A stretch of DNA of 51,941 bases from Berkiella_A sp050252335 (lineage in GTDB: Bacteria > Pseudomonadota > Gammaproteobacteria > Berkiellales > Berkiellaceae), in NCBI GenBank assembly GCA_050252335.1, contig JBFWLB010000015.1, positions 1 through 51,941 of the forward strand. The letters are read 5' to 3'. The position numbers and the translations under genes were made by a program. Each line of letters opens with the position of its first letter. Position 1 is the first letter of the stretch. Positions 8,852 through 16,800 of the stretch are shown piece by piece. A model generated the notes under the pieces. The model saw only the letters and a list, made by a program, of their open reading frames with translations. It made no database searches and had not been told where the DNA came from.

Positions 8852-9571
8852 ATGCCATTACCCACAACGATTCTCGAACTCAAAGCATTACTTGAAAACA
8901 CTGCATTATCATTAACCGCTCAGGAAGCAACTCTTTCTTTACAATATACTGCTTTTAATGCGAGCGAAGACTTTCTTAAACCCGCCTTTGATAATACTAT
9001 TACAGAAGATGCTCAACTTGTGCAACAATATAGGCTTATTCCTGGAGAATTATCAGCAAATATAGCAGCGCTTGACCAAATCAGACAACATCAAGTACAT
9101 CTTTCTGATATTGCTGGCTCTGTCTTATGTTCAAGTTTACCCGCTTTACAAATTATTGCTTTAGAAGAAACACTTTGTGTCTCTGCAACAATTTTAAAGC
9201 GTATGACAGAAAAGGTGCAACTTCTAGCAACCCTTCAAGCACATATTAGGCAGTTTAGTGGAATAGAATCCAAATTCTCAAGCTTACGAGACATTATCAA
9301 TGCCTCTATGAAAGTGTATACCTGTTTTGACAACAGTGATGATGATAACGTCGACTTGCAGACGCGTTTTGCCAAACGATTAGAGACTACACCAGAACCT
9401 TACGACGACTCAGACATCAGTTGGCCTTCTTTTTCAGATTCTTCGTCAGATGATGAAAGATCAACGTTCCTGCTACAATTTCAGCAATTGGCACTGGCTC
9501 CCGAAGAAGATGATGCACCTGCAAATACAAGCAATGCCGTTACACACTCTTTTACGCCTTCTTTTAGTTGA
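8852..9571 (+). CDS. Hypothetical protein with acidic Ser/Asp-rich C-terminus, 239 aa
   Basis: No family is recognised. Residues ~1-165 are predicted mostly helical, with Leu heptad-like patterns suggesting a helical bundle. From ~169 the protein becomes strongly acidic and Ser-rich (DNSDDDN, then DDSDISWPSFSDSSSDDE), and the C-terminus is disordered, ending HSFTPSFS. No signal peptide or membrane segment is visible, and there is no good Shine-Dalgarno before the ATG. An acidic C-terminal tail on an orphan helical protein is a pattern seen in type IV-secreted effectors, but that reading is only inference. It has its own promoter upstream. Confidence 0.65.
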   Translation: MPLPTTILELKALLENTALSLTAQEATLSLQYTAFNASEDFLKPAFDNTITEDAQLVQQYRLIPGELSANIAALDQIRQHQVHLSDIAGSVLCSSLPALQIIALEETLCVSATILKRMTEKVQLLATLQAHIRQFSGIESKFSSLRDIINASMKVYTCFDNSDDDNVDLQTRFAKRLETTPEPYDDSDISWPSFSDSSSDDERSTFLLQFQQLALAPEEDDAPANTSNAVTHSFTPSFS

Positions 9572-9589
9572 TTCTCTCTAGTCAAGGTG

Positions 9590-9703
9590 GACATGCTTTT
9601 GCTCTGTCCGCCATACATATTTTGCATATCTCCTTTTTTGCCTTGTTTGATGAACTTAATACTACTCCAGGATTTCTTGCCCAATATCTTGCTTCACGTT
9701 CAT
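9590..9703 (-). pseudogene. Remnant of a HigA-like XRE antitoxin start (frameshifted)
   Basis: On the minus strand an ATG at 9681 begins MNVKQDIGQEILE, then a TAG. Shifting frame by one base at that point continues as SIKFIKQGKKGDMQ. Joined, these give DIGQEILE-SIKFIKQGKKG, which closely resembles the N-terminus of XRE antitoxins of the HigA type (DIGxEILESIxxIKAGKG). After ~30 residues the similarity stops, and the downstream end is occupied by the convergent gene ending at 9571. A further ATG at ~9776 opens a 13-codon frame where a toxin would start. I read this as a decayed toxin-antitoxin operon; the evidence is a short motif, so confidence is modest. Confidence 0.35.
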
Positions 9704-9763
9704 GGCTCTCGTTCCTGCTTAATTAATTTTAATAAATTAAGCAATATATTTTCCATTTCATTT

Positions 9764-9820
9764 TTCTCATACTATGAGAATATACAACGATTATTGAAAT
9801 AATCTCGGAATACATTCCGA
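9764..9820. promoter_or_regulatory. Palindromic operator-like sites upstream of the antitoxin remnant
   Basis: TTCTCATACTATGAGAA (9764-9780) is a perfect 8-bp-arm palindrome around one base, and TCGGAATACATTCCGA (9805-9820) has 6-bp arms. Both lie just upstream of the minus-strand antitoxin remnant, where an autoregulatory operator would be expected. ATTCGGAATTC at ~9834-9844 repeats part of the second site. Confidence 0.35.
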
Positions 9821-9860
9821 ATTTACAGCGTATATTCGGAATTCACTGTGGACTTTTGAT

Positions 9861-10457
9861 TCAATTTACAGCATGGATACCAATCAAATTTAATAAAGCC
9901 GTATAATCGCCCTTATCTGCCTGTTTTAATGCAGCAATATAAGATTTTCTTCTTTCGCTCATTTTAGATAACGCATAGCCTCCTGACCAATCTATTGCTT
10001 TATGCCCTAATCTATTTACTAATAATGTATCGGCCATAATCCTCGCGTGACGGCCATTTCCATTTGGAAACAAATGAATATAAACTAATTTATGATGAAA
10101 CCTTATTGCGACTTCCATAGGTAAAAACGTTTTATGCTCTATCCAATAATGAGTATCATCGATTAACATACGAAGTTGCGTTGATATATGAATGGGATCA
10201 ATGCCAATATTTTTTTCAGATTTACGAAACATTCCTGCCCATTTCCAAACATCTCCAAATAGCTTTTTGTGCAACTCTTTGATAAAAACTTCACTAAGCA
10301 CATCGACACTTTTTTTATTTTTTAACCATTTCAAACCTGACTCAATATTGGCTTGCTCAAGATGATCAAGTTCCTCTCTTGTCGTAATATGCTTAAATTT
10401 CAGTCCTGCAATTTCATCCGGATCTAATGGGGTTGCACCTTCAGGATAAATAATCAT
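9861..10457 (-). CDS. Mobile mystery protein B, Fic-domain protein
   Basis: A 198-aa Fic-family protein of the 'mobile mystery protein B' type, always found beside an XRE partner on mobile DNA. The family-typical N-terminus YPEGATPLDPDE is at 4-15. The Fic core motif HLFPNGNGRHAR is at 128-139 with the catalytic His128, the phosphate-binding GNGR, and Asn132 in place of the usual Asp/Glu metal ligand, as often in this subgroup. Fic proteins transfer AMP or other nucleotides to protein hydroxyls, but the target here is unknown. GAGGA eight bases before the ATG at 10457 supports this start over one 15 bp upstream. It overlaps the partner gene by 17 bp, so translation is probably coupled. Confidence 0.9.
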   Translation of the reverse strand: MIIYPEGATPLDPDEIAGLKFKHITTREELDHLEQANIESGLKWLKNKKSVDVLSEVFIKELHKKLFGDVWKWAGMFRKSEKNIGIDPIHISTQLRMLIDDTHYWIEHKTFLPMEVAIRFHHKLVYIHLFPNGNGRHARIMADTLLVNRLGHKAIDWSGGYALSKMSERRKSYIAALKQADKGDYTALLNLIGIHAVN

Positions 10458-10932
10458 TTTTATTTTCCTCATCCTGATCCCATAAGTCAGAGGGCATTTT
10501 GTCTATTATTTCACGGGTCAATCTGCTAATCTCGAATTGTCTCTTTTCTGCTGACAATAACTGTTCCTCTAATGCCATTTGCACATTTACTTTTTCTACT
10601 AGATATTTGGCTTTACGCTCCGCTTGCTCACTAATTAAACCATCTACGGTTTCAGGCGGAACGATTGCATATATAAAAGAACATCCCATTGCTTCGGCTA
10701 CTCGTTGCATCGTTTTGATTGTTACACCTGCATTTAATTCTTCTTTTTCAAACTTAAAAACCTGCCCTCGTGAAACCCCTAATCTTTTAGCAAGCTGAAC
10801 CCGAGACATTCCTAATGCCTTTCTCACGGTACAAATCCACCCTTCAGTAGGTATTTTCTGAGTCAGTAATCCCTTTTTTGTGTGATCCACAATTTTTTTA
10901 TATTGATCTGCGACGATTTTTTTAAGAGCCAT
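10441..10932 (-). CDS. Mobile mystery protein A, XRE-family regulator
   Basis: A 163-aa helix-turn-helix protein partnered with the Fic gene that follows it. The XRE domain spans ~30-88 (RVQLAKRLGVSRGQVFKFEK is the core); a helical, charged C-terminus follows. I choose the ATG at 10932 (MALKKIV) rather than codons up to 11004, because the longer frame would translate through the operator array. By analogy with toxin-antitoxin pairs it should repress its own operon and may neutralise the Fic partner; neither is proven for this family. The three upstream operators fit autorepression. Confidence 0.9.
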   Translation of the reverse strand: MALKKIVADQYKKIVDHTKKGLLTQKIPTEGWICTVRKALGMSRVQLAKRLGVSRGQVFKFEKEELNAGVTIKTMQRVAEAMGCSFIYAIVPPETVDGLISEQAERKAKYLVEKVNVQMALEEQLLSAEKRQFEISRLTREIIDKMPSDLWDQDEENKNDYLS

Positions 10933-10933
10933 T

Positions 10934-11017
10934 GTATACCTATAGGTGAACAATATTTTATAATCTGTATACCTAAAGGTATACATATATATTTTTATTG
11001 TCAACCTTTAGGTATAC
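10934..11017 (-). promoter_or_regulatory. Three operators at 33-bp spacing with promoter, upstream of the XRE/Fic operon
   Basis: Three copies of an 18-bp palindromic site begin at 10934 (GTATACCTATAGGTGAAC), 10967 (GTATACCTAAAGGTATAC) and 11000 (GTCAACCTTTAGGTATAC). Starts are exactly 33 bp apart, about three helical turns, so bound repressors would lie on one face of the DNA. The middle site is the most symmetrical. On the minus strand a -35 TTGACA (11004-10999) lies in the third site and a -10-like TATACC (10983-10978) in the second, so occupancy would block the promoter. The start codon at 10932 immediately follows the first site. Confidence 0.8.
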
Positions 11018-11165
11018 AAAATATTTTAACCATTTGAATTATATATATTTATTTAAAATTAGGGTTAAGCATAAGGATAGGCTTTACTCAGGCTAGACTT
11101 ACTTGTAGGGAAGAAGCGTGCTTAAGCAATGAGAATATTTGCACATGGAAAAGAGAAAGCGTTTG

Positions 11166-11200
11166 AAAATCCTCTACTACTAAAAAGCAGAGGATTTTTT
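11166..11200. terminator. Rho-independent terminator after ssb
   Basis: A 10-bp stem, AAAATCCTCT (11166-11175) with AGAGGATTTT (11189-11198), has a 13-nt loop. T and A tracts on both sides let it work in either direction. It ends the ssb transcript on the minus strand. Confidence 0.7.
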
Positions 11201-11222
11201 ATCGAGCCTATGTCTCAATCAT

Positions 11223-11684
11223 TTAGAATGGGATATCGTCATCAAACTCTTCATGCGCAGGCGCAGTTTGAGATTGTTGTGATTTCGCAGAAGAACGAGG
11301 TGCAGCATGTTCAGAAGAAGCAGGCGTATATTCAGCAGATGCCCCCCCACGACCATCTAACATTTGCATATCTGCAGCAACGATTTCAGTTGTGTAACGA
11401 TCTACACCACTTTGATCTTGCCATTTACGCGTACGCAAGCTACCTTCGATAAATACTTTACTGCCTTTGCGTAAATATTCACCAACGATTTCTGCCAAGC
11501 GATTGAAAAACACCACACGATGCCATTCAGTGCGCTCTTGATTCTCTCCTGATTGCTTGTCTTTCCATGTTTCAGATGTTGCAACCGTTATATTTGCCAC
11601 AGCACCACCGCTTGGCATATAACGCATTTCAGGATCGGCACCTAAGTTACCGATTAATATTACTTTGTTAATACCTCGAGCCAT
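11223..11684 (-). CDS. ssb: Single-stranded DNA-binding protein
   Basis: A 153-aa SSB that coats single-stranded DNA in replication, repair and recombination. The OB fold occupies ~1-110 (MARGINKVILIGNLGADPE start, conserved WHRVVFF). A short Ser/Ala/Gln-rich linker leads to the acidic tip DDDIPF that recruits partner proteins. It lies downstream of the MFS gene on the same strand (23 bp gap), in the ssb / MFS / uvrA arrangement common in gammaproteobacteria. Confidence 0.98.
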   Translation of the reverse strand: MARGINKVILIGNLGADPEMRYMPSGGAVANITVATSETWKDKQSGENQERTEWHRVVFFNRLAEIVGEYLRKGSKVFIEGSLRTRKWQDQSGVDRYTTEIVAADMQMLDGRGGASAEYTPASSEHAAPRSSAKSQQSQTAPAHEEFDDDIPF

Positions 11685-11707
11685 ACTATTTCCTCCGTTC
11701 TGGATAT

Positions 11708-12910
11708 TTAAATTTTTTGCTCACCAAGTTCATATGTGTTTTTAAAAGAGATATTTGAGATCACCATAAACCATACACCCAGTAATACAGTGCTCAAAAC
11801 AGCAACGCCCCAATTCGGCCAGTACTGACACAGTACGCCACCAATGACGCCCCCAAAAAACAACCCTAAAAATTGTACTGAAGAATACACGCCCAATACC
11901 AAACCTCGTCTTGTATTTGGGGCAACTTTCGAGACCATCGCAGGCATAGATGCTTCTAAATAATTAAAAAATGCAAAAAATAAGACACTCATTATTACAA
12001 AGATAATTGCCTGTTGTGTCTGTAACCAAATCGGCAACACACAAAACAAACCAAGCACAGCAAGCATAATGCCTTTTTTTTGTGTGGTCTCATCATCTGC
12101 CCTTCTCAAAAATGGCCCAACACATAACAATGAACCAATCAACACAGGTAGATAAAATTGCCAACTTTGTGCTTTATCTAAAGCCAATATTGCTTGTACT
12201 TTATGCGGTACCACTAAGAAACTCATCGTTAAGACCGCATGCAACATAAATACACTCAAATATAAACGCCATAAATGACGATGATGTATTGCAATAGCCA
12301 ATTCTTTGGGTGCAAAAGAAAGTGTTTGTGGTGCAGCTGCTTGCTCAACTGGGGACGATGGCATACGTATTACCCATCCCATACCAAACAACCCCAAAGC
12401 GGCTGTCAGCCAGAATAATCCCTTTATTCCAAAATAGGCATCTACAATAGGCCCAATAGCGACCGATAGAGTGAAGGTTGCCCCAATACAAATACCCACA
12501 ATTGCCATGGCGCGCGTCCTGACAGCCGGTCGAGTCGTATCTGATAAATAAGCAAGTAATGTTGCGCCAATGGCACCAGCACCTTGAATCGCACGCCCGA
12601 TGGTAATGCCCCACAATGTGGTCGCACTCGCTGCAATTACGCTCCCACAGGCAAATAAACACAAGCCCGCTAGTATAACGCGTTTCCGACCATATTTATC
12701 TGATAAAGCGGCCAACGGTAATTGTAATAAGGCCTGGAGTAAACCATAACTCCCGAGCGCACATCCAACTAAAGTCATCGAGGCATCGGGATAATGATTT
12801 GCATATAAAGCTAACACAGGAAAAATCATAAAGATACCTAACATTCTTGAGGCAAAGATCAACCCAATCATAAAAGTTGTTCTTATTTCGTTAGGCAACA
12901 TAGTCGGCAA
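11708..12910 (-). CDS. YajR-like MFS transporter
   Basis: A 400-aa major facilitator with 12 predicted membrane helices. It opens with RMLGIFMIFPVLALY and has motif A at SDKYGRKR after helix 2, as in YajR-type efflux permeases, but it stops after helix 12 and lacks the C-terminal YAM domain of E. coli YajR. A TTG at 12910 is the likely start: AGGAG stands 6 bp before it and is 15 bp from the first ATG at 12901. Substrate is unknown. Genes of this type are often found between ssb and uvrA; whether the link is functional is unclear. Confidence 0.85.
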   Translation of the reverse strand: MPTMLPNEIRTTFMIGLIFASRMLGIFMIFPVLALYANHYPDASMTLVGCALGSYGLLQALLQLPLAALSDKYGRKRVILAGLCLFACGSVIAASATTLWGITIGRAIQGAGAIGATLLAYLSDTTRPAVRTRAMAIVGICIGATFTLSVAIGPIVDAYFGIKGLFWLTAALGLFGMGWVIRMPSSPVEQAAAPQTLSFAPKELAIAIHHRHLWRLYLSVFMLHAVLTMSFLVVPHKVQAILALDKAQSWQFYLPVLIGSLLCVGPFLRRADDETTQKKGIMLAVLGLFCVLPIWLQTQQAIIFVIMSVLFFAFFNYLEASMPAMVSKVAPNTRRGLVLGVYSSVQFLGLFFGGVIGGVLCQYWPNWGVAVLSTVLLGVWFMVISNISFKNTYELGEQKI

Positions 12911-13003
12911 GATCTTCTCCTGACTTTCTTCTCAGATTAAATCAACGTATATTAACAAGTTTGTTCAATTTGCGGAAAGCTTAGATCGCAAAAATAGGTC
13001 ATT

Positions 13004-15820
13004 ATGGATCAAATCACAATTAAGGGTGCACGCACACACAATCTCAAAGCGGCCGATCTTAGCCTGCCTCGCGACAAACTCATTGTTATCACAGGTTTGT
13101 CTGGCTCTGGTAAATCCTCACTTGCTTTTGATACATTGTATGCAGAAGGTCAACGTCGCTATGTTGAATCCCTCTCCTCTTATGCGAGGCAATTTCTCTC
13201 TGTCATGGAGAAACCAGATGTTGACCATATAGAAGGATTATCGCCAGCCATTTCCATTGAGCAAAAAACAACCTCTCATAATCCACGCTCTACGGTTGGA
13301 ACAGTCACAGAAATTTATGACTATTTACGCTTATTATATGCACGTGTAGGACAACCTAAATGCCCAGAACACCGTATTGGGCTAGAAGCACAAACCATTA
13401 CACAAATGGTTGATCATGTCTTATCTTACCCAGAAGACAGCAAAATTATCTTAATGGCACCGATTGTTCGTGACCGAAAAGGCGAGCATAACAAATTATT
13501 TGAAAATTTAAAAAGCCAGGGTTTTGTGCGTATACGTGTCAATGGCACTTTTCATGAGCTTGAATCTGTCCCAAAATTAGATCCTAAAAAGAAACACCGT
13601 ATTGAAGTGGTCATTGATCGCATCAAGGTACGCAAAGATCTTCGCGTACGTTTGGCAGATTCTTTTGAAACAGCCTTAAATACGAGTCAAGGACTGGCAC
13701 AAATTCATAATCTTGACACCAATGAAGAAATTCTCTTTTCTGCAAAATATGCCTGCTCTGAATGCGGCTATAATTTACCCGAATTAGAACCACGATTGTT
13801 TTCTTTTAATAATCCAGCCGGTGCATGCGAACATTGTGATGGTTTGGGGCACAAACAATTTTTCGACCCCAATCGCGTAGTACAAATGCCTGAGGTAGGA
13901 CTTGCCAGTGGCGCTATTCGAGGCTGGGATAGAAGAAGTCCTTATTATTTTAGTATTTTAAAATCATTGGCAAAACATTTTGATTTTGATTTAGAAACGC
14001 CTTATAAAAACCTTCCTAAAAAAATCCAAAACTTATTGTTGTACGGCAGTGGTGAAGAAGAAATTACCTTTAGCTATCAAAGTGAACAAGGTGGCGTACG
14101 CCGTAAGAAAAGTACCTTTGAGGGTGTTATCCCTAATCTTGAGCGTCGTTATCGTGACACGGATTCAGAATTTATCCGAGAAGAACTTGCACGCTATGTT
14201 GCAAATCAACCTTGTCCAGAATGCAAAGGCACACGTTTAAATCTACATGCCAGAAATGTATTCATTAATGAACAGCCTTTATCTTATGTAACTGCACTTT
14301 CTATTACGAATTGCTTATCTTTTTTTGAAAAAACAAAATTAAAAGGCAAGAACAAAGAAATTGCAGATAAAATACTCAAAGAAATCAACCAACGACTGAA
14401 ATTCTTAATTGACGTGGGTTTGAACTATTTAACCTTAGACAGAGCAGCAGAAACACTTTCAGGCGGTGAAGCACAACGTATTCGTTTAGCCAGTCAAATT
14501 GGCGCCGGCTTAGTCGGTGTGATGTATATTTTAGATGAGCCATCCATTGGGCTGCATCAGCGAGACAATGAGCGATTACTCGGCACATTGAAGCACTTAC
14601 GCGACCTAGGCAATACTGTCATTGTGGTAGAACACGACGAAGATGCAATTTTATGTGCAGATTATGTGGTAGACGTAGGGCCAGGCGCCGGTGTACATGG
14701 TGGCTCTATTGTAGCGACAGGCTCCCCTGATAAAATTAAAAAAGCTAAAAACTCCATTACAGGTCAATATTTATCTGGGAAATTATCGATCCCAGTACCG
14801 AAAACACGCAAAACAGCCGATCTTAAAAAAACCATTAGCATTGAAGGCGCAAACAGTAACAATTTACAAAATGTCACGGTACACTTTCCTATTGGTTTGA
14901 TGACGTGTATTACCGGTGTCTCTGGCTCTGGAAAGTCCACCTTGATCAATGACACACTCTATCCCGTGGCTGCACACTTACTTAACCGCGCAGCTTTGGA
15001 GAAACATGGTAACTATACAAAGATTTCTGGCTTAGAACATCTGGATAAAGTGGTATGCATTGATCAAAGCCCCATTGGTCGTACACCGCGTTCTAATGCA
15101 GCAACTTATACCGGTCTCTTTAGCCATATCCGTGATTTATTTGCTGGCACACAAGAAGCCAGAACCCGAGGTTATGCAGTAGGACGTTTTAGCTTTAATG
15201 TCAAAGGTGGACGCTGCGAGGCCTGCCAAGGCGATGGTCTCATTAAAGTAGAAATGCATTTTCTCGCTGACATATACGTCATGTGTGATGTCTGCAAAGG
15301 CAAGCGCTACAACAATGAAACTTTACAAATTCTCTATAAAGGCAAAAACATTCATGACGTTTTAGAATTAACCATTGAAGATGGTTTAGCCTTTTTTGAA
15401 GCAATACCTGCGATTGCACGCAAACTACAAACCCTCATGGATGTTGGACTGTCCTATCTAAAACTTGGACAAAGTGCAACCACACTCTCTGGTGGTGAAG
15501 CACAACGCATCAAATTAGCAAAAGAACTCTCCCGCAGAGACACGGGTAACACACTGTATATCTTAGATGAACCAACAACGGGCTTACATTTTCATGACGT
15601 TAAACAGCTCTTAGAGGTTCTCTCACATTTAAAAGAGCGCGGTAATACCATTCTTGTTATTGAGCACAATTTGGATGTGATTAAAACAGCAGACTGGATT
15701 GTGGATTTAGGCCCTGAAGGCGGCGATGGTGGTGGTCAAATCATTGTTGCAGGCACACCAGAAACAGTGGCCAAAACGAAGAATTCCTATACTGGCCGGT
15801 TCTTAAAACCTATATTATAG
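13004..15820 (+). CDS. uvrA: UvrABC excinuclease subunit A
   Basis: A 938-aa UvrA, the damage-recognition ATPase of nucleotide excision repair. Two ABC modules are present: Walker A GLSGSGKSS at 31-39 and GVSGSGKST in the second half, with signatures LSGGEAQRIRLA and LSGGEAQRIKLA. Zinc motifs are intact (CSEC...CEHC in the first half; CEAC...CDVC in the second, the latter contacting DNA). AGGT precedes the ATG at 13004. It is divergent from the MFS/ssb pair across 93 bp, and no LexA box (CTGT-N8-ACAG) is visible there, unlike E. coli uvrA. Confidence 0.98.
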   Translation: MDQITIKGARTHNLKAADLSLPRDKLIVITGLSGSGKSSLAFDTLYAEGQRRYVESLSSYARQFLSVMEKPDVDHIEGLSPAISIEQKTTSHNPRSTVGTVTEIYDYLRLLYARVGQPKCPEHRIGLEAQTITQMVDHVLSYPEDSKIILMAPIVRDRKGEHNKLFENLKSQGFVRIRVNGTFHELESVPKLDPKKKHRIEVVIDRIKVRKDLRVRLADSFETALNTSQGLAQIHNLDTNEEILFSAKYACSECGYNLPELEPRLFSFNNPAGACEHCDGLGHKQFFDPNRVVQMPEVGLASGAIRGWDRRSPYYFSILKSLAKHFDFDLETPYKNLPKKIQNLLLYGSGEEEITFSYQSEQGGVRRKKSTFEGVIPNLERRYRDTDSEFIREELARYVANQPCPECKGTRLNLHARNVFINEQPLSYVTALSITNCLSFFEKTKLKGKNKEIADKILKEINQRLKFLIDVGLNYLTLDRAAETLSGGEAQRIRLASQIGAGLVGVMYILDEPSIGLHQRDNERLLGTLKHLRDLGNTVIVVEHDEDAILCADYVVDVGPGAGVHGGSIVATGSPDKIKKAKNSITGQYLSGKLSIPVPKTRKTADLKKTISIEGANSNNLQNVTVHFPIGLMTCITGVSGSGKSTLINDTLYPVAAHLLNRAALEKHGNYTKISGLEHLDKVVCIDQSPIGRTPRSNAATYTGLFSHIRDLFAGTQEARTRGYAVGRFSFNVKGGRCEACQGDGLIKVEMHFLADIYVMCDVCKGKRYNNETLQILYKGKNIHDVLELTIEDGLAFFEAIPAIARKLQTLMDVGLSYLKLGQSATTLSGGEAQRIKLAKELSRRDTGNTLYILDEPTTGLHFHDVKQLLEVLSHLKERGNTILVIEHNLDVIKTADWIVDLGPEGGDGGGQIIVAGTPETVAKTKNSYTGRFLKPIL

Positions 15821-15835
15821 TCTTAGCGTGAATCT

Positions 15836-15857
15836 CGAGGGTGTTTCTTCGCCCTCG
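15836..15857 (+). terminator. Weak hairpin after uvrA
   Basis: CGAGGG (15836-15841) pairs with CCCTCG (15852-15857) 16 bp after the uvrA stop. No T-run follows, so it may only stabilise the 3' end. Confidence 0.35.
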
Positions 15858-15957
15858 CAATCCTCATTACGCCTATCCAACCACACTCCTGCTATAACAT
15901 TATGCATACTCTTATCTGTCTATTCGAACACTTCATCCTATTGCACAATCATATTCG

Positions 15958-15985
15958 TTGACTAACAAACATATTTGTTTAAACT
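15958..15985 (+). promoter_or_regulatory. Promoter whose spacer is a palindrome
   Basis: TTGACT (15958-15963), a 16-bp spacer and TAAACT (15980-15985) form a plausible sigma-70 promoter for the gene at 16038. The entire spacer, AACAAACATATTTGTT (15964-15979), is an inverted repeat with AACAAA/TTTGTT arms, which suggests a repressor site placed between -35 and -10. Confidence 0.45.
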
Positions 15986-16037
15986 TAAGCCAAACTCAAT
16001 TACGTCTCAATCTTTATTAAAATTTAAGGGTGCTCTT

Positions 16038-16703
16038 ATGTTCGGATATATATGGGAAAGTTTTTCAAATTGGTGGTGGCCTGTAAAGCCAGAAGATATC
16101 TGCGGCAACATATTTGCACAAATTGGTCACCCAGAATGGCCTTTGCCTGAACAAGCGAAAGAGCTATTTTGCACGATGGAAAAATTAACCAATACAACGA
16201 GCTGGCCTTTGCTACTTGGTGTTACTGCATTGACAGCAGAAGAATTCGTCCGTCGCGGTGGACCTCAGTACCTATGGGACAAAGTTCGCAGAAAAACAGC
16301 CGGCGAGTTAATGATGGATGCAGTTAAAATTGCAATGGCAAGCAAATATGGTATTCAATACGTGCTTATTATGGAAGTGATTTCAAAGCATCTTGATACT
16401 ATTTTACCAACAGTTATTGATGGCAAAAAATCGCAATTGCAGGCAGGCGCTTTTAAAAATTTATCAAAGATCCAATTTGATGCACCTGAAACTCAAGCAG
16501 AAATTGAAAAAATAATTGACCAATCATTAGTTGAGAGTTTAAAAAACTACGTTAAATTATATGCAGCTGAGTTTAACGACGCAACGTCAGAAAGGCGTAC
16601 TGAAATGCTGGATGGACTGAGCAAATTTTGCATAGAGGGAACAGCCCTGCCACCGGCAAAAAGCAAAGTCAGCGATGCCATAACGCCGGTTAAACTCTCA
16701 TAA
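16038..16703 (+). CDS. Hypothetical protein, 221 aa, Trp-rich N-terminus
   Basis: The family is not recognised. I take the ATG at 16038, with AAGGG 8 bp upstream, not the TTG at 15975 that would fall in the promoter spacer. The N-terminus is unusually aromatic (MFGYIWESFSNWWWPVKPED). A short hydrophobic patch (WPLLLGVTALTA, ~56-67) and a second one (YGIQYVLIMEVI, ~100-111) are too short or weak to be clear membrane spans. The rest is soluble and helical. A strong terminator follows, so it is monocistronic. It lies between uvrA and the ankyrin gene in an accessory region and could be an effector, but no direct evidence supports that. Confidence 0.65.
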   Translation: MFGYIWESFSNWWWPVKPEDICGNIFAQIGHPEWPLPEQAKELFCTMEKLTNTTSWPLLLGVTALTAEEFVRRGGPQYLWDKVRRKTAGELMMDAVKIAMASKYGIQYVLIMEVISKHLDTILPTVIDGKKSQLQAGAFKNLSKIQFDAPETQAEIEKIIDQSLVESLKNYVKLYAAEFNDATSERRTEMLDGLSKFCIEGTALPPAKSKVSDAITPVKLS

Positions 16704-16725
16704 ACTCAAACAACAAACTGAACAC

Positions 16726-16763
16726 AAGAGATTCTGTGAAAATGCTCACAGAATCTCTTTTTA
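16726..16763 (+). terminator. Rho-independent terminator
   Basis: A perfect 13-bp stem, AGAGATTCTGTGA (16727-16739) with TCACAGAATCTCT (16746-16758), has a 6-nt loop and is followed by T residues. It ends the 16038 gene and may also serve the convergent ankyrin gene. Confidence 0.85.
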
Positions 16764-16800
16764 CTGAATAGATAAATTATGACATTCGCAAAAAATCACT

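Noticed and set aside
9481..9684. 67-codon minus-strand frame as an intact gene
   Set aside because: Its first half is the frameshifted part of the antitoxin remnant and its second half is antisense to the 8852 gene.
9587..9802. 71-codon plus-strand frame
   Set aside because: Cys/Leu/Phe-rich, no ribosome site, and overlaps the antitoxin remnant on the other strand.
10441..11004. Long form of the XRE protein starting near 11004
   Set aside because: It would translate the promoter and two of three operators; the ATG at 10932 gives the family-like start.
11129..11452. 107-codon plus-strand frame over the ssb 3' end
   Set aside because: Runs through the ssb terminator hairpin and antisense to a confident gene.
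12911..13003. LexA box between the MFS gene and uvrA
   Set aside because: No CTGT-N8-ACAG is present in these 93 bp.
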